64,000 bases of DNA from Hymenobacter sp. PAMC 26628. Lineage in GTDB: Bacteria; Bacteroidota; Bacteroidia; Cytophagales; Hymenobacteraceae. Position numbers and translations under genes: made by a program. The stretch is taken from positions 434,001 to 498,000 of the forward strand of contig NZ_CP014304.1 of assembly GCF_001562275.1 (NCBI RefSeq), written 5' to 3'. Under the pieces are notes generated by a model, which did no database searches, was not told the DNA's origin, and was given only the letters and a program-made list of their open reading frames with translations. Below are positions 30,752 to 40,610 of the stretch, piece by piece. Position 1 is the stretch's first letter. Every line of letters starts with the position of its first letter.

Positions 30752-33499
30752 TTGTCCGCTCCCAAAAAAGAATTCGTCATCAAGTCCGTGGGCCCCGACC
30801 ACTTCACCGCCGCGCCGGTGATTGACACGCCCCTGATGAAGCAGTACTACCAGCTCAAAACCCAGTACCCGGGCGCGGTGCTGCTGTTTCGGGTGGGCGA
30901 CTTCTACGAAACCTTTGGCGAAGACGCCGTTACGGCCAGCCGCATCCTCGACATCACGCTCACCAAGCGCGGGGGCGGCACGCCCAGCGAAGTGCCGCTG
31001 GCCGGTTTCCCGCACCACTCGCTCGACACGTACCTGCCCAAGCTGGTGCGCGCCGGCCAGCGCGTGGCCATCTGCGACCAGCTCGAAGACCCCAAGCAGG
31101 CCAAAGGCTTGGTGAAAAGAGGCATCACCGAGTTGGTGACGCCCGGCGTGAGCCTGCACGACAACGTACTGGAGCGCCGCGCCAACAACTACTTGGCGGC
31201 CATTCACTTCGGCAAAGCTGAGGCCGGAATTTCCTTCCTCGACATCAGCACCGGCGAGTTTCTGGTGGCCCAGGGCGACGTGGGCTACCTCGGCAAGCTG
31301 CTGCAAAACTTCGGGCCCGCCGAGGTGCTGTTTTGCAAGCAAAGCCGCGGCGATTTTGAGCGGCATTTTGGCCCCGATTTCTGCACGTATGCCCTCGACG
31401 AGTGGGTGTTTGGGCCCGACTACGCCCACGACACGCTCACGCGCCACTTCCGCACCACCTCGCTCAAGGGTTTTGGGGTCGATAACCTGAAGGAGGGCGT
31501 CATCGCCGCCGGCTGCATCCTGCACTACCTGGCCGAAACCAAGCACGCCAACCTCAGCCACATTGCCAGCCTGGGCCGCCTGGAGGAGGACAAGTACGTG
31601 TGGCTCGACCGCTTCACGGTGCGCAACCTGGAACTGATCCAGGCCCAGCACCCCGGCGGCGTGCCCCTCATTGACATTTTGGACCAAACGCTGACGCCGA
31701 TGGGGGCCCGGCTGTTGCGCAAATGGGTGGTGCTGCCGCTGAAGGAAGTAGGCCAGATCCAGCGCCGCCTCGACACCGTGGGAGCCCTGGTGGCCGACGA
31801 AGACCTGCTGGCCGACCTCACCCAGCACCTGCGCCAAATCAACGACCTGGAGCGCCTCATCAGCAAAGTGGCCGTACGCCGCGTGAACCCCCGCGAGCTG
31901 CTGCAGCTGGCCAGGGCCCTGGAAGCCGTGGAGCCCATGCGCGCCCGGCTGGCCGCGTCCGGCGTGCGAGCCCTGGAGAAACTGGCCGACCAGCTCAACC
32001 CCTGCCTGGCCCTGCGCAAGGAAATCCAGGCCAAAATCAAGCCCGACGCGCCCTTGCTCACCAACCAGGGCGGCGTGCTGAACGACGGCGTGGACGCCGA
32101 GCTGGACGAACTGCGCGGCCTGGCCTTTTCGGGCAAGGATTACCTTTTGCAGCTGCAAGCCCGCGAGCAGCGCAACACCGGCATCTCGTCGCTGAAAGTG
32201 GCTTATAACAAGGTGTTTGGCTATTATCTGGAGGTTACGAACGCCCACAAAGACAAGGTGCCCGCCGCCTGGATTCGCAAGCAGACGCTGGTGAACGCCG
32301 AGCGCTACGTGACCGAGGAGCTGAAAACCTACGAGGAGAAAATCCTTCACGCCGAAGAACAGTTATTTGTCATCGAGCAGCGCATCTACACCGATTTGGT
32401 GCTGAGCGCGCTCGATTTCGTGCCCCAGATTCAGCAGAACGCCCGGGCCATTGGCGTGATGGACTGCCTGGCCAGCTTCGCCCTTACGGCCCGCCAGCAC
32501 CGCTACGTGCGGCCCGTGGTGAACGACGGCACGGTGCTCGACATCAAGCAGGGCCGCCACCCGGTGATTGAGCGCCAGCTGCCGCCCGGCGAAAGCTACA
32601 TCCCCAACGACATCTGCCTCGACCAGACCGACCAGCAGATTGTGGTGATTACGGGCCCCAACATGGCCGGCAAATCGGCCCTGCTGCGCCAAACGGCCCT
32701 CATCGTGCTGCTGGCCCAAATCGGTTCCTTCGTGCCCGCCGAAAGTGCCACGGTGGGCATCATCGACAAGATTTTCACCCGCGTGGGGGCTTCCGATAAC
32801 CTGAGCAAGGGCGAAAGCACCTTCATGGTGGAGATGACTGAAACCGCTTCCATCCTCAACAACCTCTCCGACCGCAGCCTCGTGCTGATGGATGAAATTG
32901 GCAGAGGGACAAGTACTTACGACGGCATCAGCATCGCCTGGGCCATCGTGGAGCACCTGCACAACAACCCCAAAGCCAAGGCCAAAACCCTCTTCGCCAC
33001 CCACTACCACGAGCTGAACCAGCTGGCCGACGACTGCCCCCGGGTGCGCAACTACAACGTGGCCGTGAAGGAAGCCGACGGCCGCATCCTGTTCCTGCGC
33101 AAGCTGCAGGCCGGCGGCTCTGAGCACAGCTTCGGCATTCACGTGGCGCGGCTGGCCGGCATGCCCACCGCCGTGGTGCTGCGGGCCAACGAAATCATGC
33201 ACCACCTCGAAGTGGAGCGCACCAGCGCCGGCGCGGACGAGACAGGGGCCCCCACCGCATTCGACGCCGTGCTGGCGGGGCTCGACGAGGGCCCCCAGTC
33301 GGCCCAGCCCCGGCCCCGTGCCACCTCGGCCGTGGCCACCGCCCCGCGCGCCCAGCTTCAGCTGAGCATGTTCGAGCCCGGCGACCCGGCCCTGGAACGC
33401 CTGCGCGAGCTGCTCCAAAACCTCGACGTGAACACCCTCACGCCTATCGAAGCGCTGCTAAAACTGAACGAATTGAAGCTGACGCTGGGCCCCGCGTAA
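30752..33499 (+). CDS. mutS: DNA mismatch repair protein MutS
   Basis: About 915 residues. Mismatch-reading domain with [14 protein letters not shown] (Phe-x-Glu), connector, lever/clamp, then the ATPase with Walker [10 protein letters not shown] (about 634), Walker [17 protein letters not shown] (about 709) and FATHYHEL. It recognises mispairs and starts strand-specific repair with MutL. No ATG exists before Met at 30836, which is too far in; TTG at 30752 (then SAPKKEF) is the likeliest start, with TTG 30698 or GTG 30788 as alternatives. The tail before the C-terminal helices is low complexity. Confidence 0.95.
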   Translation: MSAPKKEFVIKSVGPDHFTAAPVIDTPLMKQYYQLKTQYPGAVLLFRVGDFYETFGEDAVTASRILDITLTKRGGGTPSEVPLAGFPHHSLDTYLPKLVRAGQRVAICDQLEDPKQAKGLVKRGITELVTPGVSLHDNVLERRANNYLAAIHFGKAEAGISFLDISTGEFLVAQGDVGYLGKLLQNFGPAEVLFCKQSRGDFERHFGPDFCTYALDEWVFGPDYAHDTLTRHFRTTSLKGFGVDNLKEGVIAAGCILHYLAETKHANLSHIASLGRLEEDKYVWLDRFTVRNLELIQAQHPGGVPLIDILDQTLTPMGARLLRKWVVLPLKEVGQIQRRLDTVGALVADEDLLADLTQHLRQINDLERLISKVAVRRVNPRELLQLARALEAVEPMRARLAASGVRALEKLADQLNPCLALRKEIQAKIKPDAPLLTNQGGVLNDGVDAELDELRGLAFSGKDYLLQLQAREQRNTGISSLKVAYNKVFGYYLEVTNAHKDKVPAAWIRKQTLVNAERYVTEELKTYEEKILHAEEQLFVIEQRIYTDLVLSALDFVPQIQQNARAIGVMDCLASFALTARQHRYVRPVVNDGTVLDIKQGRHPVIERQLPPGESYIPNDICLDQTDQQIVVITGPNMAGKSALLRQTALIVLLAQIGSFVPAESATVGIIDKIFTRVGASDNLSKGESTFMVEMTETASILNNLSDRSLVLMDEIGRGTSTYDGISIAWAIVEHLHNNPKAKAKTLFATHYHELNQLADDCPRVRNYNVAVKEADGRILFLRKLQAGGSEHSFGIHVARLAGMPTAVVLRANEIMHHLEVERTSAGADETGAPTAFDAVLAGLDEGPQSAQPRPRATSAVATAPRAQLQLSMFEPGDPALERLRELLQNLDVNTLTPIEALLKLNELKLTLGPA

Positions 33500-33560
33500 A
33501 TTTTTCAGGCTGAAAATGAGCCCCAAAGCTGTGCCAGGGGCAAGTTTTTGGGCCCTGGGC

Positions 33561-33590
33561 TTGCCTCCAGCCCAAATCCCCTTACCTTTG
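33561..33590 (+). promoter_or_regulatory. Bacteroidota consensus promoter of the tRNA-Gly gene
   Basis: TTG (33561-33563), 19 bases, then TACCTTTG (33583-33590). This is an exact match to the TTG-N19-TAnnTTTG promoter of Bacteroidota and the best one in the window. Transcription should start a few bases later, about 33 bases before the tRNA. Confidence 0.85.
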
Positions 33591-33628
33591 TGAAACCATT
33601 AGCCGCTACGCCAGTCGCGGTTATCATT

Positions 33629-33701
33629 GCGAGAGTAGCTCAGTTGGTAGAGCGCGACCTTGCCAAGGTCGAGGTCGCGAGTTCGAACCTCGTCTCCCGC
33701 T
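33629..33701 (+). tRNA. tRNA-Gly (anticodon GCC)
   Basis: A 73-base cloverleaf: D-arm with AGCTCAGTTGGTAGAGC, anticodon stem-loop CGACC-TTGCCAA-GGTCG with anticodon GCC, T-loop GTTCGAACC, discriminator T. The acceptor stem GCGAGAG/CTCCCGC has one unpaired position (A4 opposite C69). CCA is not encoded. It has a consensus promoter and a terminator just behind it. Confidence 0.95.
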
Positions 33702-33710
33702 CTAAGTTCG

Positions 33711-33744
33711 AAAAAAGACGTTGCCCACCGGCAACGTCTTTTTT
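33711..33744 (+). terminator. Terminator after tRNA-Gly
   Basis: Stem AAAAAAGACGTTGCC, loop CACC, stem GGCAACGTCTTTTTT: 15 paired bases ending in a T run, starting 10 bases after the tRNA. Confidence 0.92.
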
Positions 33745-33759
33745 GTTTTACTCCTCCCC

Positions 33760-34248
33760 ATGGCCGCCACGCGCAAATGCCTCAGCACCGATGACGAGTT
33801 CCGGCAGGCGGTGGCCGAAAGTTTGTCCATCCGGCAAGTGCTGGGCCGCATCGGGCTGGTGCCCGCAGGCGGCAACTACAAAACGGTGCACGCCCGGATT
33901 CAGCAACTGGGGTTAGACATGAGCCACTTCACCGGGGCGGGCTGGAATACTGGACTGCGCTATCGGAGCTTTGGTCGCAAGGCCACGCTGGAAGAAATTA
34001 TGGTGGAAAATTCGCCATACAATTTCACGCATGGTTTGAGAAAGCAGTTATTGGCAGAAGGCATCAAATCTGATAATTGCGAAGTCTGTGGCTTGAATAC
34101 TTGGCAGGGCCAACCGATGCCATTGGAGCTACACCACGCCAATGGTGTAAATAACGACCACCGTTTGGCAAATTTGCAGTTACTTTGTCCCAATTGCCAC
34201 GCCCTGACCAATAACTACCGCGGTAAGAATCAAAAAAATAAAATATAA
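33760..34248 (+). CDS. HNH endonuclease with phage-type N-terminal domain
   Basis: A 162-residue protein from ATG at 33760. The N-terminal half (SIRQVLGRIGLVPAGGNYKT, HFTGAGWNTG) is the helix-turn-helix-like module found in phage and integrated HNH proteins. The C-terminal half is an HNH nuclease with zinc Cys pairs CEVC (107-110) and CPNC (144-147) and the catalytic LELHHANG (about 122-129) plus an Asn/His in NLQLLCPNCH. The second half of the gene is A/T-rich compared with its surroundings. It lies in the 550 bp between two tRNA genes, which suggests a mobile or homing origin. Confidence 0.88.
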   Translation: MAATRKCLSTDDEFRQAVAESLSIRQVLGRIGLVPAGGNYKTVHARIQQLGLDMSHFTGAGWNTGLRYRSFGRKATLEEIMVENSPYNFTHGLRKQLLAEGIKSDNCEVCGLNTWQGQPMPLELHHANGVNNDHRLANLQLLCPNCHALTNNYRGKNQKNKI

Positions 34249-34249
34249 C

Positions 34250-34332
34250 GCCGGAGTGGTGGAATGGTATACACGAGGGACTTAAAATCCCTTGCCTTCA
34301 CGGGCTTACGGGTTCGAGCCCCGTCTCCGGTA
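34250..34332 (+). tRNA. tRNA-Leu (anticodon TAA)
   Basis: An 83-base type II tRNA with a long variable arm. Anticodon stem-loop AGGGA-CTTAAAA-TCCCT gives TAA; T-loop GTTCGAGCC; acceptor GCCGGAG/CTCCGGT starts with a G-T pair; discriminator A. It starts 1 base after the stop codon of the HNH gene, so processing must separate them if co-transcribed. CCA is not encoded. Confidence 0.93.
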
Positions 34333-34337
34333 CAACG

Positions 34338-34372
34338 CAAAGCCCCGCTTCCCGCCCGGAAGTGAGGCTTTG
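34338..34372 (+). terminator. Hairpin after tRNA-Leu
   Basis: Outer stem CAAAGCC/GGCTTTG and inner stem GCTTCC/GGAAGT; only a short T tract. Probably the terminator of the tRNA-Leu transcript. Confidence 0.6.
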
Positions 34373-34450
34373 TCGTTAGAATATAGGGCCCCGGAGAGCA
34401 GGCGTTCTTATTATTTGACTATAGGGGCGGGTGCGCAGGGTGAGGGGTTG

Positions 34451-34458
34451 TATCTTTG
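34451..34458 (+). promoter_or_regulatory. Candidate -7 element TATCTTTG before the GAF gene
   Basis: TATCTTTG matches TAnnTTTG and lies 35 bases before the ATG at 34494. No clear -33 TTG. Confidence 0.45.
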
Positions 34459-34493
34459 GGTACCAGCCTAGTGTTTTAACGGGAAATAATTGT

Positions 34494-35210
34494 ATGGCCA
34501 CCGCTCCGCTTGCCCCGTTGCCCCTCGCCGAAGAGCAGCGCTTGCAAGCGCTGCGGCCGTACCAGTTGCTGAATACGATGCGGGACGAGACGTTTTCGGA
34601 GTTGGTACGCCTGGCGGCCAAGCTCTTCAACGTGCCCATCGGTATTGTGGCGTTTGTGGACGAAGAGGAAGTGAGCCTGGGCCTCAACTACGGGCTGGAG
34701 CCGGGCGTAGACCTAGTGAACCGGGGCGAAACCCTGTGCTCGGTGGCCCTGCTGAGGGAGGAAACCACCATTTTTGAAAACCTGTACGAGCACCCCTGTG
34801 ACCTAATTAGCCCCTTCTTGGTGAATCGGTTGCACCTGGGCTTCTACGCCGGCCACACGCTGCGCACCGCGGCTGGCTACCCCATCGGCGTGCTCTGCGT
34901 GATTGGCAACGAGCCCCGCACGTTCAGCGCGGCCGAGTCGGAGCTGCTGGCGCGCCTGGCCACCGTGGTGATGGGCCTGCTTGACCTGCGCCTGCACCTG
35001 CTGCAACAGCCCGCTTGGAACCAGCAGCTGTGGGAGGCCATCTACGCCCGCATCGAGAGTTCGGTGACGCGCCTGGAAACCCTGGGGGCCCTGGCCGGCT
35101 GGGAGGAGGCCGACGGGCCCAACGCCCAGGCCTACCAGGCCTCCGCCCGCGAGGAAAGCCTGCGGATAATTACGGTGCTGACGGAGCAAATGCAGGCCTT
35201 GCGCACCTGA
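34494..35210 (+). CDS. GAF-domain protein
   Basis: A 238-residue soluble protein with one GAF domain at about residues 22-160: TFSELVRLAAKLFNVPIGIV, FVDEEEVSLGLNYGLEPG, and HTLRTAAGYPIGVLCVIG are the typical strands. No kinase, HTH or PAS domain is attached, so it may bind a small ligand and act through a partner. The last ~70 residues are helical. It is followed 57 bp later by the MoxR ATPase. Confidence 0.85.
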   Translation: MATAPLAPLPLAEEQRLQALRPYQLLNTMRDETFSELVRLAAKLFNVPIGIVAFVDEEEVSLGLNYGLEPGVDLVNRGETLCSVALLREETTIFENLYEHPCDLISPFLVNRLHLGFYAGHTLRTAAGYPIGVLCVIGNEPRTFSAAESELLARLATVVMGLLDLRLHLLQQPAWNQQLWEAIYARIESSVTRLETLGALAGWEEADGPNAQAYQASAREESLRIITVLTEQMQALRT

Positions 35211-35267
35211 CGCGGCTGGGGCCCCGGGCCGCTGGTGTAATTTGCGGCCCTACTCACGCCCTTGCCT

Positions 35268-36263
35268 ATGTTGCCCACGCCTCCCGCTGCTGCCCCCACG
35301 CCACCCGATTACCCCGCCCTCATCCAGCGGGTGTTCACCGAAATGGGCAAGGTGGTGATTGGCCAGCAGGTGCTGGTGGGGCGGCTGCTAATTGGGCTGT
35401 TCACGGGCGGGCACATCCTGCTCGAAGGCGTGCCGGGGCTAGCCAAGACATTGGCCGTGTCCACATTGGCCAAGGTGCTGAACCTGCACTTCCAGCGGGT
35501 GCAATTCACGCCCGACCTGCTGCCGTCCGACCTCGTGGGCACCATGATTTATAACCAGGGGCAGTCGGTGTTCGAGGTGAAGAAGGGTCCCATCTTCGCC
35601 AACTTGGTGCTGGCCGACGAAATCAACCGCTCGCCGGCCAAGGTGCAGAGTGCCCTGCTCGAAGCCATGCAGGAGGGCCAGGTCACCATCGGCGAAATTA
35701 CTTACCGCCTCGACCGGCCGTTTCTGGTGCTGGCCACCCAAAACCCGGTGGAGCAGGAGGGCACCTACCCGCTCCCCGAGGCCCAGGTCGACCGCTTCAT
35801 GCTGAAGGTGCACGTCGATTACCTCAAGAAGGCCGACGAGCTGGAAGTGATGCGCCGCATGGCCAACCTGAGCTTCCAGGAAGACGTGCAGCCGGTGCTG
35901 ACGGCCGCTGACATCCAAGGCATTCGCCAGCAAATCAACCAGGTGCAGATTTCCGAAACGCTCGAGAAGTACATCATCGAGCTGGTGTTTGCCACCCGCC
36001 GCCCGGCCGACTACGACCTGCCCGACTTCGCGCAGGCCGTGCAGTTTGGGGCCAGCCCGCGGGCCAGCATTGCCCTGCACCGCGCCGCCAAGGCCGTGGC
36101 CTACCTGGCCGGCCGCGACTACGTGCTGCCCGAAGACATCAAGGACGTGGCCGCCGACGTGCTCAACCACCGCATCCTGCTAACTTATGAGGCGGAGGCC
36201 GACGGCATCCGCACTCAGGATTTAATCGAGGCCATCTTGGGTAAAGTGCCCATCAGCAGCTAG
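35268..36263 (+). CDS. MoxR-family AAA+ ATPase
   Basis: A 331-residue ATPase. Walker A GVPGLAKT (about 54-61), Walker B region LVLADEINRSPAKVQSALLEAMQEG, and LATQNPVEQEGTYPLPEAQVDRF are diagnostic of the MoxR branch. Members act as chaperones for assembly or activation of protein complexes, usually with a von Willebrand factor A protein encoded nearby; no such partner follows here, the next gene being on the opposite strand. ATG at 35268 chosen over TTG at 35262. Confidence 0.93.
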   Translation: MLPTPPAAAPTPPDYPALIQRVFTEMGKVVIGQQVLVGRLLIGLFTGGHILLEGVPGLAKTLAVSTLAKVLNLHFQRVQFTPDLLPSDLVGTMIYNQGQSVFEVKKGPIFANLVLADEINRSPAKVQSALLEAMQEGQVTIGEITYRLDRPFLVLATQNPVEQEGTYPLPEAQVDRFMLKVHVDYLKKADELEVMRRMANLSFQEDVQPVLTAADIQGIRQQINQVQISETLEKYIIELVFATRRPADYDLPDFAQAVQFGASPRASIALHRAAKAVAYLAGRDYVLPEDIKDVAADVLNHRILLTYEAEADGIRTQDLIEAILGKVPISS

Positions 36264-36290
36264 CGTTAGTCAACCAAAAGTGAAAAAATA

Positions 36291-36320
36291 AAAGCCCCGC
36301 CAAGTACTTGGCGGGGCTTT
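36291..36320. terminator. Bidirectional terminator, perfect 30-bp palindrome
   Basis: AAAGCCCCGCCAAGT followed at once by ACTTGGCGGGGCTTT. It separates the MoxR gene and the convergent secreted-protein gene. Confidence 0.88.
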
Positions 36321-36346
36321 CTAGTGCTGGGCAGGGCCCCAGGGCC

Positions 36347-38515
36347 CTATTGCAGTGTAATGGGTAAACTGGCCGATTGGCTGCCGGCCTGCACGCGCAC
36401 CGTGTAGATACCGGGGGCGAGGCTGCCCACGTCGAGCAAGGCCTGGGTGCCAGCGGGGGCCAGGGCAACGGTGCGGGCCTGCACCTGCTGGCCGAGGGCG
36501 TTGTACAGGACCACGGCGGCGGTGCGGGCCCCGGCCACGGCGGGCAGGCTGAGGGTGAAGGCCCGGCTGGCCGGGTTCGGGAACGCGGCCAGCACGCCGG
36601 CGCCTAGGGCGTTGCGCGTGGCCGTGGGCACCCCGGTGGTGAAGGTGGTGGAGGCCGCCGTGGCCGTGCCGCCGCCGCAGTTGCCCACCACCGATACGGT
36701 GTAGGCCGTGCCGCCGGTGAGGCCGGTGAGCAGCACCGGCGAGGCCGTGGGTGCTGGCGCCACGGTGCGGGCCGTGCCCCCGGTGGGCGTGTAGGTCACG
36801 GTGTAGCTGGTGTTACCGCTGCCGGCCGTGAAGGCCACCGTGGCCGTGGTGGCCCCGGTGGGCATGGCGCTGAGGGCCGTCACGGGTGCGCAGGGGGCCC
36901 CAGGGCCCAGCGTTACATCAATGGCCAGGCGTGAGCTGATGCTCCCCAGGCTGCTGATGTCGGCCCAAGTGGTGCCATCGGTGGTGAGGTAAAACGTGGC
37001 GGGGCGCAGCAGCGGCACCTCGTTCTGGTAGCCCAGCCCAATGTTGTCGGCGCCGATGGTGCGCACGCCCACGAAGAACTTCCCGCTGACCGGCGTGCTG
37101 GGAATGGCCACTGCATCGGGGCCCCCAGCGGCGGGCCGGGGCCGGGTGGGCGACGTATACAGCGCCGCCCCGGGCTGGCCTGCGGCCGTGGCTCCGTACA
37201 CCACTACCTGGTACGTAGAGCCAGTTGCGCCCGTGCCCACAAAAGTGGGCGTGACGGTGGTGAGCACGGCCGAACCAACCTGGTAGCCCACGGCCAGCAC
37301 GCTGCCCGCCGTGGTCAGGCCCGCGCCCAAAGTTGGGTCGGCCGTGAGGAAGCTTAGGTCAGAGGCCGACAGCGTTTGGGTAACGGCCTGCGACAGGACC
37401 GGGGTGGTGGCCGTGGCCGGCACCGTTATCGTCAGGGTGTTGGTGCCGCTGGTGGCCGTAATGGGAAAGGCCGGGAACGTGACTAGCACCGCCGCACCGG
37501 GCGCCAGCGAGGCCACGGTCTGCGTGTTGATGAACGAGGTGGTGCCGCTCACGGTCAGCGTTACCGGCAGGTTGGTGAGGGTGGTGTTCGAGTAGTTAAC
37601 CACGCCCGCCTGCGTGGCCAGGGGCGAGGCGTAGGTTGCGGCCTTGCCCAGCGTGTACACGGCTACGGCCAGGAGCGTGGCCGTGAAGCGGTAGGTACGG
37701 CCCAGGTCGGGGGGCACGTCGGCGCGGTAGTTGTGCGTGTAGAGGATGTTGGTGCCGTCGTTGGCGTAGTAGCCGGTGCGGAACGTGGCGGTTGACCAGG
37801 CGTTGTTCGAGTTTATTTTCTCTGCCAGCACCGTTTGGCCATCGTTCCGCCCCGAACCCTTGATGCCTACTACCAAAAAGCGGGCAGTAGCGGTACCCGT
37901 GCTCGCCACCGTGGGCCCATATACGAACTCAATGTTGTTGGTGCCTTCGTAGAGCTTGAGTTGGAAGCTGAGGCTGGCGTACTGGGTGGGGTAGGTAGCG
38001 GCTTTGTCCTGCACGTTTTTCCACTGCACGGTGCACACGCGGTTGGGCTGCGTACCTGTGGTAACTACCCGGTATTCGGTACCGCCAGCGGCCGCACCGG
38101 GGGCCAAGTCAACGTTAAACGGGGCCAGTATGTTGACGTCGGCCGGGTTCTGGCTGAGGATGGGGTCGGCGATGTTGGCCGTCTCGCTCAGGAACAGGGC
38201 CGCCGCCGAGGGTGCGTTGGCCCCCAGCCGCACGAAGCCGTTGGTGTTCAGTACGAATTGTGTGAACGCCGTGCCGTTAAAATTAAACGTGAACCCAATG
38301 TTCTGGGCTGCCGAGTTGGCGTCGTCGGTGTTGGCCGTGGCAATGGCCGTGCCCGCCGTGCCCAGGTCGGCGTAGGTGCCGGCCACGTTGGCGGCTGAGG
38401 CCGGGGTATAAGCAATGGACTGGGCCCGGGCCCCTAGGGCTGGCAGCAGGGCCAGCGCCAGTAGCCCCCGCCGGAACCAAGCGGGCGCGGCGGCAAAGAG
38501 TAGCGGTTTCAGCAT
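36347..38515 (-). CDS. Secreted protein with fibronectin type III domain and T9SS sorting tail
   Basis: A 722-residue protein: signal peptide (about 1-31, ending GARA-QS), a large beta-rich Ser/Thr/Ala/Gly-rich body, a fibronectin type III domain (about 540-630, VTALSAMPTGATTATVAFT) and a type A type-IX-secretion tail (about 642-722) with LAAFPNPASRAFTLSLP, VVLYNALGQQVQ and LAPGIYTVRVQAG. It should cross the outer membrane by the type IX system and be attached to or released from the surface. The body matches no enzyme I recognise; an adhesin or structural surface role is a guess. Confidence 0.88.
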   Translation of the reverse strand: MLKPLLFAAAPAWFRRGLLALALLPALGARAQSIAYTPASAANVAGTYADLGTAGTAIATANTDDANSAAQNIGFTFNFNGTAFTQFVLNTNGFVRLGANAPSAAALFLSETANIADPILSQNPADVNILAPFNVDLAPGAAAGGTEYRVVTTGTQPNRVCTVQWKNVQDKAATYPTQYASLSFQLKLYEGTNNIEFVYGPTVASTGTATARFLVVGIKGSGRNDGQTVLAEKINSNNAWSTATFRTGYYANDGTNILYTHNYRADVPPDLGRTYRFTATLLAVAVYTLGKAATYASPLATQAGVVNYSNTTLTNLPVTLTVSGTTSFINTQTVASLAPGAAVLVTFPAFPITATSGTNTLTITVPATATTPVLSQAVTQTLSASDLSFLTADPTLGAGLTTAGSVLAVGYQVGSAVLTTVTPTFVGTGATGSTYQVVVYGATAAGQPGAALYTSPTRPRPAAGGPDAVAIPSTPVSGKFFVGVRTIGADNIGLGYQNEVPLLRPATFYLTTDGTTWADISSLGSISSRLAIDVTLGPGAPCAPVTALSAMPTGATTATVAFTAGSGNTSYTVTYTPTGGTARTVAPAPTASPVLLTGLTGGTAYTVSVVGNCGGGTATAASTTFTTGVPTATRNALGAGVLAAFPNPASRAFTLSLPAVAGARTAAVVLYNALGQQVQARTVALAPAGTQALLDVGSLAPGIYTVRVQAGSQSASLPITLQ

Positions 38516-38669
38516 AAGAAATGATAGGAAAAATGTGAAAATTACGCCTCTGGCTAAAGGTAAGCGAAACGTACGTCCCGCTATGCTAAGCCCCAGATAA
38601 TTGACTGCGAGCCGCTAACGCCATCGGGCCTCGGCGCCCGGGGCCCAGTTGACGGCAGTGGGCCCCTGA

Positions 38670-39386
38670 CTAGCGCAGCTGCCGCTTGTAGAGCTGTACG
38701 GTGTTTTCCAAGCCAAGGTACAGCGCGTCGGCCACCAGCGCGTGCCCAATGCTCACCTCATCCAGCTCCGGCAGCTGCTGGTGCAGGTAAGCCAGGTTGT
38801 CGAGGTCGAGGTCGTGGCCGGCGTTCACGCCCAGGCCCAGGTGGCCGGCGTGGGCGGCGGCGGCGCGGTAGGGCCCCACGGCGGCCTCGCGGCCGGCGGC
38901 GTACTGCCGGGCGTAGGCCTCGGTGTAGAGCTCGATGCGGTCGGTGCCAGTGGCGGCGGCCGCGTCTACGAGGGTCAGGTCGGTGTCGAGGAAAATGCTG
39001 ACGCGGCTGCCGTGGGCGTGCAGCTCGGCCACCACGTCGCGCAAAAATGCTTGGTACAAAATCGTGTCCCAGCCCGCGTTGGACGTCACGGCGTCGGGCG
39101 CGTCGGGCACCAGCGTCACCTGGGCGGGGCGCACCGCGCGCACCAGGGCCAGGAAATCGGGCGTGGGGTTGCCCTCCACGTTCAGCTCGGTGGTCACGGT
39201 GGTGCGCAGGTCGTGCACGTCCTGGTAGCGGATGTGGCGCTCGTCGGGCCGCGGGTGCACCGTGATGCCCTCGGCTCCGAAACGCTCGATGTCGCGGGCG
39301 GCTTGCAGCAAGTCGGGGCGGGCGCGCGGTCCCCGGGCGTTGCGCAGGGTGGCAATTTTGTTGATGTTGACGCTGAGCTTAGTCAT
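38670..39386 (-). CDS. pdxJ: Pyridoxine 5'-phosphate synthase
   Basis: A 238-residue TIM-barrel enzyme that condenses deoxyxylulose-5-phosphate with 3-amino-2-oxopropyl phosphate in vitamin B6 synthesis. [18 protein letters not shown] at the start, [18 protein letters not shown] and [12 protein letters not shown] match PdxJ along the whole length, as does [15 protein letters not shown] near the end. ATG at 39386 gives the family's standard N-terminus; the open frame to 39605 is shadow. It is divergent from the membrane protein gene. Confidence 0.95.
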   Translation of the reverse strand: MTKLSVNINKIATLRNARGPRARPDLLQAARDIERFGAEGITVHPRPDERHIRYQDVHDLRTTVTTELNVEGNPTPDFLALVRAVRPAQVTLVPDAPDAVTSNAGWDTILYQAFLRDVVAELHAHGSRVSIFLDTDLTLVDAAAATGTDRIELYTEAYARQYAAGREAAVGPYRAAAAHAGHLGLGVNAGHDLDLDNLAYLHQQLPELDEVSIGHALVADALYLGLENTVQLYKRQLR

Positions 39387-39498
39387 AAGGAGGCAAGGTA
39401 TATTGCTGGCAAAAGACTCGGCCGCGAAGGTCGGGTAGTTCTTTCTCCCAACACAACCGGCGGCCGGCCCCGGCGTTTGCCGCTTTGCCCATTTTTTC

Positions 39499-40521
39499 AT
39501 GACCGTAGCTTTCCCCATTACCCCGCGCCTGCGCCCGCTGCTGCTATTTGCCGGGTTGGCGCTGGCCATTGTGGCCACCGAGCACGCCATCACCACGCGG
39601 GCCATTTTCTACCAGCACCCCGCGCTGCCGGTGGCCGTGGTGTTCGACTTGCTAGTGGTGGTGCCGGCGCTGTTCTACTGGCTGGTGGTGCGGCGCTACG
39701 GCTTACCCCTCAGTACCGTAGGGGCCGCGGTGGGGGCGTGCTTGGCGCTGGCTTTTTGGCTGCTGCCCGCCAGCCGGCAGCAGCCCCTGCGGGCCCTGGC
39801 CTTCCTGCCCGCGCTGCTGGAAGGCGCGGCGCTGCTGGCTGCCGCGGCCCGCGCCCGGCGCCTATGGCGGGCCTACCACGCTGCCCGGGAGCAGCTGAGC
39901 TGGGGCCCCAGCCTGGGCCTGGCTTTGGAGCAGGTGCTGGGCTTGCCGGGCGTCGTACTAGTGGCCGAAGCTACCATGCTGCGCTACGCCGTGCTGGGCT
40001 GGTGGGCCCCGGTGGAGGCGCGCCCGGCCCACGCCGCCTTCAGCGGCCACTGTGAGTCGGGCTTCGTGGCGCTGATGGCGACGGCCGGCTTCCTCACGCT
40101 CATCGAAACCGCCGCGGCGCACCTGGTGGTGGGCCACTGGCACCCCGTGGCGGCCAACTGGCTCACGTTTTTAAGCCTGTACACCGTGTTGCTGCTGGTG
40201 GCCCATACCCACGCCGTGCGGCTGTGCCCGCTGCTGCTGGGGCCCCAGGCGCTGGTGGTGCGCGTGGGTTTTGCCTGGCAAGTGGCGGTGCCCCGTGCCG
40301 CGGTGGTGGCCGCGGCCATCAGCGAAGCCCCGGCGCCCGCGGCCGATACCCTGAACGCGGCCAAGGTGCTGCTGGCCAGCCCCAACGTGCTGCTCACGTT
40401 TGCCGCGCCCGTGGTGGTGGCGGGGCCCTACGGCACGCGCCGCACCGTGCGCCGGCTGGCGCTGTACCTCGACCAGCCCCAGGAGTTTATAGGGGCCCTG
40501 GCGGGCAGCGCCAGCGCCTAA
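39499..40521 (+). CDS. Integral membrane protein of unknown function
   Basis: A 340-residue protein with about seven hydrophobic segments in the first 240 residues ([55 protein letters not shown]) and a soluble C-terminal part (about 245-340, [20 protein letters not shown]) resembling a small PH-like beta domain. I do not recognise a named family. It is a lone gene between pdxJ and the YqeY gene; GGGGCCC strings and codon use are normal for the window. Confidence 0.7.
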   Translation: MTVAFPITPRLRPLLLFAGLALAIVATEHAITTRAIFYQHPALPVAVVFDLLVVVPALFYWLVVRRYGLPLSTVGAAVGACLALAFWLLPASRQQPLRALAFLPALLEGAALLAAAARARRLWRAYHAAREQLSWGPSLGLALEQVLGLPGVVLVAEATMLRYAVLGWWAPVEARPAHAAFSGHCESGFVALMATAGFLTLIETAAAHLVVGHWHPVAANWLTFLSLYTVLLLVAHTHAVRLCPLLLGPQALVVRVGFAWQVAVPRAAVVAAAISEAPAPAADTLNAAKVLLASPNVLLTFAAPVVVAGPYGTRRTVRRLALYLDQPQEFIGALAGSASA

Positions 40522-40545
40522 AGTAGCTGCCGGCCCGCTACGGCG

Positions 40546-40553
40546 TAATTTTG
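40546..40553 (+). promoter_or_regulatory. Candidate -7 element TAATTTTG before the YqeY gene
   Basis: TAATTTTG fits TAnnTTTG, 57 bases before the ATG at 40611. No matching -33 element is apparent. Confidence 0.4.
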
Positions 40554-40610
40554 CGCCAGCACGTGGGGCCCCGGGCCCCGTTCGCCCACCCTCATCCCAA
40601 TTCCCTGGCC

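Noticed and set aside
33502-33516. Small inverted repeat TTTTCAG/CTGAAAA after mutS as a terminator
   Set aside because: The stem is A/T-rich, 7 bp and with almost no loop; too weak to call.
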